The notes beneath the pieces are model-generated. The model saw nothing but the letters and a program-made list of their open reading frames with translations, did no database searches and was not told the origin of the DNA. Both the position numbers and the translations under genes were made by a program. A DNA stretch of 14,520 bases from CALJTV01 sp034435835 (GTDB taxonomy: Bacteria > Chloroflexota > Dehalococcoidia > GIF9 > UBA5629): the NCBI GenBank assembly GCA_034435835.1, contig DAOTWF010000033.1, forward strand, positions 1-14,520. The letters run 5' to 3'. The first letter of the stretch is position 1. Every line of letters begins with the position of its first letter. Shown in pieces: positions 1 to 5,912 of this stretch.

Positions 1-73
1 GGCCATTAGCTCAGTCGGTTAGAGCACGGTCCTGATAAGACCGGGGTCTGTGGTTCGAATCCACAATGGCCCA
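1..73 (+). tRNA. tRNA-Ile (anticodon GAU), 5' end cut by window edge
   Basis: The cloverleaf can be folded by eye. The D-stem is GCTC/GAGC, the anticodon stem CGGTC/GACCG encloses loop CTGATAA (anticodon GAT), and the T-arm is TGTGG-TTCGAAT-CCACA. The base before the conserved A9 (position 7 here) must be U8. The acceptor 5' strand is therefore missing its first G, which lies outside the window; the remaining GGCCAT pairs with the 3' strand ATGGCCC at 66-72. The discriminator is A73. The next bases are TAG, so the 3' CCA is not encoded and must be added enzymatically. Confidence 0.96.
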
Positions 74-190
74 TAGCTCTTAGCAGGGCAAGACTCTACT
101 TCCAGCCCTTCAACGTAGGACATGGTGTTCCAAATTATCCACAATAGAGACATGTTGTTAGTATTATGCTGGGCCTCCATTTGTCTCACT

Positions 191-220
191 TTGCTGTACT
201 ATGGGAAAGCCTGTTAGAAT
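191..220 (+). promoter_or_regulatory. possible sigma70-type promoter upstream of the crotonase gene
   Basis: TTGCTG (191-196) is followed after 18 nt by TAGAAT (215-220), which matches the -10 consensus at five of six positions. The -35 match is only the leading TTG, so this is a weak call. It lies about 90 nt before the crotonase start, in the 237-nt gap after tRNA-Ile. Nothing else recognisable was seen in that gap. Confidence 0.3.
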
Positions 221-310
221 GATGGTTATTGGGTCAACGCATACTGGGCAAAAGGGCAGTCACAGACAACAATTAAGGTCGGTTGGTCTTCAGTCATAAG
301 GAGGTAGCAC

Positions 311-1129
311 ATGTCAGAAAGGGAAGTTTTATATGAGAAAGAAAAAGGCATCGGGATTATCACCTTGAACAGACCCGAGCGACTCAATGCAGTGACGCCG
401 GATATGCAACTGTATTTAACAGAAATAATACGTGATATCATCTATGATGACGAAGTCAAGGCAGTGATTCTTACTGGCAGAGGACGCGCATTTTGCAGCG
501 GGACCGATGTATCCAATTTGGGCAGAACTCCGGAAGAAGAGGCTATTGTCGAAGAGCAAAGGAGACAAAGGGCAAAAAGAGTAACCTTGCCAGACGCTTA
601 TCCACTCCCTGACTGGACATTTACCCGGGTTCCCAAACCGACCGTTGCTGCGGTTAATGGTACTGCCGTTGGGATGGGTGCCGAGTGGATAGTCCAATGC
701 GATATCAGAATCGCCTCAGAAAATGCCCGTTTTGGCTGGATTTTCCCTTTGAGGGGGCTCTGCCCTGATTATGGTTCTGGACCCTATCTTTTGCCTTACA
801 TCGTAGGACTAAGCAAAGCTCTGGAGCTTATGTATTCCGGCGAAATAATTGATGCACACGAAGCGGCGAGAATAGGACTGGTGGACAGGGTGGTTCCACC
901 AGAGGAGTTGATGCCAGCAGCAAAGGAAATTGCACACAAGCTTATAAAAGGTGCACCTCTGGCGATCAGAGCCGTTAAAGAGCTAGTTTATGGTTCACTA
1001 CAGTGGACTCCAAAAGTACATCACAGTGAGACTAGAGTCCGGTTCCGGAGTTTGAACCAGACCGAAGATTGCAGGGAGGGCATTAGAGCTTTTCTAGAGA
1101 AGAGGACACCTGTCTGGCGAGGCAAATAG
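311..1129 (+). CDS. enoyl-CoA hydratase/isomerase (crotonase) family protein
   Basis: A 272-residue crotonase-fold protein of normal family length, presumably acting on an acyl-CoA thioester in the cytoplasm. The first oxyanion-hole segment is AFCSGTDVSNL (residues 60-70). The second is AVNGTAVGMGAE (114-125), and it carries the equivalent of the first catalytic glutamate (E125) of enoyl-CoA hydratase. The second glutamate, normally in a FxxPE motif, appears to be replaced (F145 in GWIFPLRGL). An aspartate follows in CPDYGSG (D153), as in PaaG-like isomerases. The C-terminal EGIRAFLEKRTPVWRG is a typical crotonase ending. The start is set by GGAGG upstream of ATG (AAGGAGGTAGCAC). It is convergent with the thiolase gene. 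Substrate and exact reaction are unknown: hydratase, isomerase or hydrolase are all possible, and the missing glutamate argues against a classic hydratase. Confidence 0.93.
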   Translation: MSEREVLYEKEKGIGIITLNRPERLNAVTPDMQLYLTEIIRDIIYDDEVKAVILTGRGRAFCSGTDVSNLGRTPEEEAIVEEQRRQRAKRVTLPDAYPLPDWTFTRVPKPTVAAVNGTAVGMGAEWIVQCDIRIASENARFGWIFPLRGLCPDYGSGPYLLPYIVGLSKALELMYSGEIIDAHEAARIGLVDRVVPPEELMPAAKEIAHKLIKGAPLAIRAVKELVYGSLQWTPKVHHSETRVRFRSLNQTEDCREGIRAFLEKRTPVWRGK

Positions 1130-1183
1130 AGAATAGTATGAAAATAACCGCCGTACCCACATTTTGAAAAGTGAGCGCGATAA

Positions 1184-2407
1184 TTACATACCCTCTAGCC
1201 CTACAATGCCCACAAAGATGGCACAGCCAGCCGGAGCACCGCCCAAATTGTGTGTTAGACCTAGCGTCGGGTTCTTTATTTGTCGCGAAGGCTTCCCAGT
1301 GATCAGCATTGTGTCTGCACGTCCTTGGAGCTGGAGGTACATCTCATAAAGCATCCGAATACCGCTGGCCCCAATGGGATGGCCAAAACACTTCAGCCCA
1401 CCATCTGGCTGCACCGGCAACTTACCGTCTAAGTCAAAGAAGCCGTCTTCAATGTCTCTCTGTACTTTGCCCCTAGGGCTGAAGTCGAGATCCTCCATAG
1501 TTACTGCTTCAGTAATAGAAAAGCAGTCATGAACCTCAGCCATACTTATTTGCTCACGGGGATCTGTTATGCCAGCCTCCTTATAAGCTGCCTGCGCAGC
1601 CCTTACAGTAGCCTCGACATGTGTGTAATCGAACTTAGTGTTAAAATTACCATCATTTGGTGCCATAGCAATCTGCAATGCTTTGACAAACATAGGTGGT
1701 TCCTTGCCCCTGCGCAGGCTTTTGGCTATTTCTGGCGTGGTAATGATCGCAGCCGCAGCTCCATCGCTCACACCGCAGCAATCAAACAATCCCAGTGGCC
1801 AAGCAACGATAGGGGCATTGAGGATCGTATCCATGTCCACCTCGCGCTGGAAATGGGCCTTCTTATGCCGGGCACCGTTCATATGGCTCTTCCATGACAC
1901 ACGAGCAATCATATGTTTGCCTTCCTCATAGGTTAGCCCATAGCGATGAAAATAAGTAGTCGCCAGCATAGCGAATTGTGCTGGCGGCGGTCCGGCTGCT
2001 CCTGCCATCATACCGTGGCCCGGACCAGGTATGCCACCATCACCCAGACCGCTAATGCCACTATCCTTGAACTTGTCAACACCAAGTGCCAGCACAATAT
2101 CATATATACCGGCAGCAACAGCATAACAGGCATTTCGGAAAGCGTCTGATGCAGTAGCACAGGCGTTTTCCACACGAGTGATAGGGATGTACTGTAGCCG
2201 AAGGGGTTCGGATAGCGCCATGCCTGTAGAGCCGGTCGTGGTACCAAGCCAAGCTGCTTGAACATCTTTGGGTTCTATTCCAGCGTCCCCAAATGCTTCG
2301 TAAGCAGCCTCTACAATAAGGTCATCTGCGCTCGCATCCCATCGCTCGCCAAATTTAGAACAACCCATGCCGGCAACAGCAACTCTGTCTCTAATACTCC
2401 CTGGCAT
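1184..2407 (-). CDS. thiolase-family protein (SCP2/archaeal acetyl-CoA acetyltransferase type)
   Basis: A 407-residue thiolase of the SCP2-like clade, which forms or cleaves 3-ketoacyl-CoA. The nucleophilic Cys is in ENACATASDAF (C83). The catalytic His sits in the clade-typical VHDCF motif (H293) where classic thiolases have NEAF. GHPIGASG holds H343, and a late Cys (C395) is in GGAPAGC. The frame is open 18 codons further upstream, but the start is placed at 2407 because AAGGAGGTGAAA directly precedes that ATG. It lies 50 nt downstream of the condensing-enzyme/DUF35 gene on the same strand, so the two are probably co-transcribed. In archaea a thiolase of this clade forms a complex with HMG-CoA synthase and DUF35 and channels acetoacetyl-CoA. 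A similar complex here is inference. Confidence 0.92.
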   Translation of the reverse strand: MPGSIRDRVAVAGMGCSKFGERWDASADDLIVEAAYEAFGDAGIEPKDVQAAWLGTTTGSTGMALSEPLRLQYIPITRVENACATASDAFRNACYAVAAGIYDIVLALGVDKFKDSGISGLGDGGIPGPGHGMMAGAAGPPPAQFAMLATTYFHRYGLTYEEGKHMIARVSWKSHMNGARHKKAHFQREVDMDTILNAPIVAWPLGLFDCCGVSDGAAAAIITTPEIAKSLRRGKEPPMFVKALQIAMAPNDGNFNTKFDYTHVEATVRAAQAAYKEAGITDPREQISMAEVHDCFSITEAVTMEDLDFSPRGKVQRDIEDGFFDLDGKLPVQPDGGLKCFGHPIGASGIRMLYEMYLQLQGRADTMLITGKPSRQIKNPTLGLTHNLGGAPAGCAIFVGIVGLEGM

Positions 2408-2457
2408 TTTCACCTCCTTCTTTATGAGTGCTTGCTTAAATGTGCAGAATGGTAATT

Positions 2458-3894
2458 TCAATCCCTGACTGGTTTACATTTCCAAAAGTAAACATTCGAC
2501 CCGGGCGCTGAGCGCACCTTTCTAAACGTCATCTCTACCTCCATCCCCACCTTGCATTCTGCCGGATCGCGGTCGACCATGTCGAACAGTCCTCTCCCAC
2601 CACCCTCAAAGTCGATGACTGTTCTGGTTGCCGGTGGATCGATCCCGCCTCCAAGATAGTCATGGCTAAAACTTACCACTTTGCCTCTCTTGTCGGCAAA
2701 GCGGTAAGCCTCAAAACTATCTTTGGCTTGACATTCAAGACACACATGAGCACGCATCGAGCTAGTCTTCATATACAACTGGACAGTACCACACTTTAGG
2801 CATTTTACACCATACAGCGGCAGGCCTAGTCTTCGCTCTCGCCACTCCGCTGCCATAGACACTGCCCCACCGGCCGGTCGTGAAAGTGGTGCTAAAGCTA
2901 CCATGTCCCGCCAGCGCAAATATTTGTTGTAGTTTTCCAGTTGCCCTCTAATGTTGAGATGACCTTTGATGCCGCGTCTCTGCCCTAATTGAGTTATAGC
3001 TGCAGTAGCTCTGAGCACCACAGCATCACAGCCGTTACCCCAGTCAACCAATAGAAATCTGTCTCCTGGTTTAGCTGCCTCCAAGGCGGAAACAAGAATC
3101 ATTGGCACTAGAGCTGTTCCTGTGTTACCAACGTTGTCAAGCAGTGGATCCTGAATTTGTTCTGGTCTGAATCCCATGGCCCTGGCTACAGCACTATGCA
3201 TTCTAGTGCTGGTACCATAAATACAAGCCTTGGATATATCCTGCGGTGTTAGGTTTAATTGACTAAAAAGCGTCTTTACCGTTTCCACAGGAGTCACCAG
3301 ATATCCCGCGTCTCTTCCAAAACGGTCTTCCCACGAACGGATAAAACGGTCACCTTCGAGCCGCCAGTAATCAACCATGTCATCAGAGAGAGTATAGCTA
3401 CCTTCGACTTCCACTACTGCTTCTTCGCCACCAACGAGGAAGGCTGCCGCGCCGTCTCCGAGCATTTGCTCATCCTCTCCACCAGCACCCGCCATGCGCA
3501 TATCAGCAATAGTCACCAAGACATTTTTCAAAGCCCCAGCCTTCACAGCATCCATAGCAGACAACAAAGCACTTGTCCCCGCCCTCAGACAGTTGGCAAA
3601 ATCTATGTTTCGAGTATCCCGGCGACAGTCGAGAGCACTTGCAACTATATTAGCATTCAAGCGTTCGCTATACGGGGCAGTCGTGGTTGCCAGAAAGACA
3701 GCGTCAATCGTTTTCGGATCGATACCCCTGAGACAATCCATACCGGCAGCGACTGCCATCGTAATAGAATCTTCGTCAATAGCAGCAACAGACCTTTCAC
3801 CCCGACCCCCAGTACCCCCCCAAGCTTCGTTGATCAACTTTCTAGCCAGCCTCCGATATGGGATATACGCCCCGTAAGATTTGATTCCAATCAT
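2458..3894 (-). CDS. HMG-CoA synthase/KASIII-like condensing enzyme fused to DUF35 Zn-ribbon/OB-fold domain
   Basis: A 478-residue two-domain protein. Residues 1 to about 295 are a thiolase-fold condensing domain with archaeal-HMG-CoA-synthase-like landmarks: an N-terminal GAYIP, the nucleophilic Cys in NCLRAGTSA (C102), GDGAAA (147-152), and the Asn in GNTGTA (N257). Residues about 350-478 are DUF35: a zinc ribbon CLKC (365/368) with CLEC (385/388), then an OB-fold. By an ungapped comparison from memory with archaeal HMG-CoA synthase, the catalytic Glu is T71 and the His is Y226, so true HMG-CoA synthase activity is doubtful. The start at 3894 is chosen for its GGAGGGAAA ribosome site; an open extension of 21 codons lies upstream. 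The start overlaps the stop of a small ORF (ATGA). It most likely acts in acyl-CoA condensation together with the downstream thiolase. Confidence 0.9.
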   Translation of the reverse strand: MIGIKSYGAYIPYRRLARKLINEAWGGTGGRGERSVAAIDEDSITMAVAAGMDCLRGIDPKTIDAVFLATTTAPYSERLNANIVASALDCRRDTRNIDFANCLRAGTSALLSAMDAVKAGALKNVLVTIADMRMAGAGGEDEQMLGDGAAAFLVGGEEAVVEVEGSYTLSDDMVDYWRLEGDRFIRSWEDRFGRDAGYLVTPVETVKTLFSQLNLTPQDISKACIYGTSTRMHSAVARAMGFRPEQIQDPLLDNVGNTGTALVPMILVSALEAAKPGDRFLLVDWGNGCDAVVLRATAAITQLGQRRGIKGHLNIRGQLENYNKYLRWRDMVALAPLSRPAGGAVSMAAEWRERRLGLPLYGVKCLKCGTVQLYMKTSSMRAHVCLECQAKDSFEAYRFADKRGKVVSFSHDYLGGGIDPPATRTVIDFEGGGRGLFDMVDRDPAECKVGMEVEMTFRKVRSAPGSNVYFWKCKPVRD

Positions 3895-4082
3895 TTTCCC
3901 TCCTTCAGTTGTGTCCGCAGCACTGTTGAATTTTTCTCTTTGTTCACAATTTTCCAAAACTCGTAAGCATTGCCCCCGAAGTTCTTTGTCCCTGGGATAA
4001 TTTCAGCGGCCAAATAAGCCTTATCCATGTTAGGAACTGCACGATTTCCTATAGACAACTCGAGGAATTTTTCGCCGTGCAA
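3891..4082 (-). CDS. possible small protein, translationally coupled to the condensing-enzyme gene
   Basis: An open frame of 63 codons from a TTG at 4082, or 45 codons from an internal ATG at 4028 (MDKAYLAAEIIPG...). It lies between the predicted promoter and the condensing-enzyme gene. Its TGA overlaps the next ATG as ATGA, and the ribosome site of the next gene (AAGGAGGGAAA) lies inside its last codons, the arrangement expected for translational coupling. An in-frame TAG at 4092-4094 blocks any upstream extension. The ribosome sites for both candidate starts are poor. No family is recognised and there is no signal peptide, Cys motif or membrane segment; the C-terminal third is rich in Lys. 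It could be a real small subunit, a leader peptide, a remnant, or chance. Confidence 0.4.
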   Translation of the reverse strand: MHGEKFLELSIGNRAVPNMDKAYLAAEIIPGTKNFGGNAYEFWKIVNKEKNSTVLRTQLKEGK

Positions 4083-4185
4083 ACGCCCTATCTAGCCCAA
4101 GTTACCAGATCGTGTGCCTATGTAAGCTCCTTTCCCAAGATGTTAGCGTTATCCCCAGTTCTAAACTGCAGACAAAGCTGTCGCC

Positions 4186-4216
4186 ATTATATTACCCTGT
4201 AACCTAAGGCTGTCAA
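4186..4216 (-). promoter_or_regulatory. predicted sigma70-type promoter for the condensing-enzyme/thiolase operon
   Basis: Read on the - strand, a perfect TTGACA (4216-4211) is followed by a perfect TATAAT (4191-4186). The spacer is 19 nt, longer than ideal; an alternative overlapping -10, TAATAT, would give 16 nt. Transcription would start near 4180, leaving a leader of about 285 nt before the condensing enzyme, and the small ORF lies inside that leader. Nothing else was recognised in the rest of 4095-4339: no terminator hairpin with a U-tract for the upstream SDR operon and no RNA gene. Confidence 0.55.
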
Positions 4217-4339
4217 GCAACCACCGGGTACGCTCTGCACCTCCGGAATGATTACATAAAGAACCACTGTGCCATCACCAGGCGGCCCCAAGTTCTCAAG
4301 ACTCGGAAGGATTGCCGGATGCCTACTCGATTGCTTCTG

Positions 4340-4867
4340 CTAGCTCTTCTCCAGTTCAATTTGGAGTCCGACTAAGATCCTACAAACCATGTTGTAATAG
4401 CCTATAACTGCTGTCAGCTCAACAATGGCGTGCTCACTCAAAAAAGTCCGCAGCTTTGCAAAGGTGACATTGCTTGCCCTGCACTTTTTCGTAAGCTCGT
4501 CTGTATAACACAAGACTGCTCTTTCCTCGTCACCGAGTTCTGGCACAGAGTCCCCTCTAAGTAGCTGATCAACTTCTTCCTGGCTAAGTCCAGCTTGCAA
4601 CGCCAAAGGGATATGCTTTGTTACTTCATAGTCGGCTTGCAAGAGGCAACCTACTCTGAGAATAGCCAGCTCTCGCAGCCTAGCGGATAATTCTTCACCC
4701 TTGAGGATCGAGTTGCCTAACCGTATGAAGTTGCGCCCGATCCAGGGACAATGTGCCATCACTCTGAATAAATTGAGGATTTCAGAACCTTGATTTTCTA
4801 ACCTTTGGTAAACCTCTCTCATTAAAGGATGAGCTTGATCCTTTTCCACAAAACTGACGCGAGCCAT
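4340..4867 (-). CDS. carboxymuconolactone decarboxylase (CMD/AhpD-fold) family protein
   Basis: A 175-residue all-helical CMD-family protein. The core runs from LRELAILRVGCLLQADYEV through TKHIPLALQAGLS (about residues 65-97), followed by DEERAVLCYTDELTK. The family-typical Glu and His (YEVTKH) are present. The CxxC pair that defines peroxidase-active AhpD is absent, since a single Cys lies before the Glu. It is therefore closer to non-redox CMD-like proteins. Two tandem ATGs (4870 and 4867) are possible; the second has better spacing (5 nt) from GGAGG. It starts 25 nt after the SDR stop on the same strand, so it is almost certainly co-transcribed with the SDR. Many such proteins are annotated by homology without a known substrate, and a ring- or lactone-related role is only a guess. 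Confidence 0.85.
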   Translation of the reverse strand: MARVSFVEKDQAHPLMREVYQRLENQGSEILNLFRVMAHCPWIGRNFIRLGNSILKGEELSARLRELAILRVGCLLQADYEVTKHIPLALQAGLSQEEVDQLLRGDSVPELGDEERAVLCYTDELTKKCRASNVTFAKLRTFLSEHAIVELTAVIGYYNMVCRILVGLQIELEKS

Positions 4868-4892
4868 CATTACCTCCAAGTTGGACTTGCTA

Positions 4893-5651
4893 TCACAAAA
4901 CTGAAAGACCACCGTCTACACATATAGTTTGCCCTGTGATAAAAGAAGCTTCGTCAGAAGCTAGAAACAGCACAGTATAAGCCACTTCCTCAGGTTTGCC
5001 ATGTCGCTTCAAAGGCACCCTCTGTTCGATAGCAGCATCGCGTCTAGCCCCCATGAGAGATGACACCATTGGAGTGGCGATGTAGCCAGGAGCTACGCAG
5101 TTGACCCTGATGTTATACTTTGCCAGCCCAACTGCGAGACACCTTGTAAGGGCAACGACTCCTGCTTTTGAGGTGGCATAAGGGTAGTTGTAGTGCCCGT
5201 AAAAAGCAGCCATTGATGCATTGTTCACTATGGCGCCTCCGCCGTTCTTGATCATTTCTGGAACCACGTGCCTACAGGTGATAAGTATGCTCTTGAGATT
5301 AGTGTTCATCACTGTGTCCCAGTCTTGCTCTGTTATTTTCAACCCAGATTCGCCTAAACCAATGCCTACGTTGTTAAACAAGATATCTATTTTCCCGTAT
5401 TTAGACATGACTTGTTGCACCATCTTTTGAACATCGGACTCTTTTGTAGCATCGACTGCTATCGCCGTGGCTTCACCACCTTGCTGGTTTATGATATTAG
5501 CCGTCTCAAGTGCGGCTTCGAACCGCACGTCTATACAGGCTACTTTAGCACCTTCCTTGGCAAACAGGATAGCTGTAGCCTTACCATTGCCTACACCCGG
5601 ACGTATTGAGCCAGCACCAACTACTATAGCTACTTTGTCCTTTAACCTCAT
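4893..5651 (-). CDS. short-chain dehydrogenase/reductase (SDR), classical type
   Basis: A 252-residue NAD(P)-dependent oxidoreductase of standard classical-SDR length. The Gly-rich nucleotide loop is GAGSIRPGVGNGKA (12-25), a longer variant of TGxxxGxG found in a known SDR subgroup. Asp41 at the end of the second strand suggests NAD(H) preference. NNVG is at 93-96. The catalytic tetrad is N118, S146, Y158 and K162 (YATSK). The C-terminal segment FITGQTICVDGG is family-typical. The start is supported by AAGGAGATATACG before ATG. It is the first gene of an operon with the CMD-family gene, divergent from RNase Y. A 3-hydroxyacyl-CoA or alicyclic-alcohol dehydrogenase role would fit the acyl-CoA neighbours, but the substrate cannot be read from the sequence. 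Confidence 0.94.
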   Translation of the reverse strand: MRLKDKVAIVVGAGSIRPGVGNGKATAILFAKEGAKVACIDVRFEAALETANIINQQGGEATAIAVDATKESDVQKMVQQVMSKYGKIDILFNNVGIGLGESGLKITEQDWDTVMNTNLKSILITCRHVVPEMIKNGGGAIVNNASMAAFYGHYNYPYATSKAGVVALTRCLAVGLAKYNIRVNCVAPGYIATPMVSSLMGARRDAAIEQRVPLKRHGKPEEVAYTVLFLASDEASFITGQTICVDGGLSVL

Positions 5652-5682
5652 CGTATATCTCCTTAGCGGTTATGTGGGTTCA

Positions 5683-5712
5683 AGGATACTGTCAGAGAAA
5701 GATTAATGTCAA
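5683..5712 (-). promoter_or_regulatory. predicted promoter for the SDR-CMD operon
   Basis: On the - strand, TTGACA (5712-5707) is followed after 18 nt by TATCCT (5688-5683), four of six matches to the -10 consensus. It lies 32 nt upstream of the SDR start codon, leaving a very short leader. It is placed back-to-back with the RNase Y promoter in a 261-nt divergent region. Confidence 0.45.
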
Positions 5713-5783
5713 GCGCACTTTTCACGGAGTTAGAAAACGGGGCTCTTTATCATAGCCGCAAGAGGCATCCTATACAGTCTTGT

Positions 5784-5813
5784 TTGACATCGTCTACTTA
5801 AAAGAATTACCAT
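5784..5813 (+). promoter_or_regulatory. predicted promoter for the RNase Y operon
   Basis: TTGACA (5784-5789) is followed after 18 nt by TACCAT (5808-5813), with four of six matches at the -10. A start site near 5820 would give a leader of about 90 nt that contains the 12-bp tandem repeat. Confidence 0.4.
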
Positions 5814-5852
5814 TATTACAGCAACAGTAGAATTGCTGAGGCGGCATACTAA

Positions 5853-5876
5853 TGTTTATTCCGGTGTTTATTCCGG
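5853..5876 (+). repeat. perfect 12-bp tandem duplication in the RNase Y leader
   Basis: TGTTTATTCCGG occurs twice head-to-tail (5853-5864 and 5865-5876) with no mismatch and no spacer, 36 nt before the RNase Y start codon. It may be a slippage product or a double binding site for a regulator or RNase in the leader; the sequence alone does not decide. Confidence 0.9.
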
Positions 5877-5912
5877 CGCAGGGGCGTTTTTTAAGGAAAG
5901 CGAGGCGAACAG

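Noticed and set aside
84..115. Possible hairpin AGGGC/GCCCT shortly after tRNA-Ile.
   Set aside because: Only five pairs, with a long loop and no T-run; not supported as a terminator or attachment site.
1158..1173. Small palindrome (CACATTTTGAAAAGTG) between the convergent crotonase and thiolase genes.
   Set aside because: The stem is broken by an A-A mismatch, is AT-rich and has no U-tract on either side; not a convincing terminator.
3259..3966. A 235-codon open frame on the + strand opposite the condensing-enzyme gene.
   Set aside because: Its translation has no recognisable motif, is biased in composition (rich in Ser, Arg, His and Thr), and lies antisense to a clearly conserved protein.
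4893..5651. Unusual Gly-rich loop (GAGSIRPGVGNG) in the SDR as a novel variant.
   Set aside because: Longer loops of this kind occur in a known SDR subgroup, and the NSYK tetrad is intact.
5652..5664. AAGGAGATATAC before the SDR start is identical over 12 nt to the phage T7 gene 10 ribosome site used in expression vectors.
   Set aside because: The flanks do not match vector sequence, and the gene sits in natural operon context. A chance match around a consensus Shine-Dalgarno is the simplest reading.
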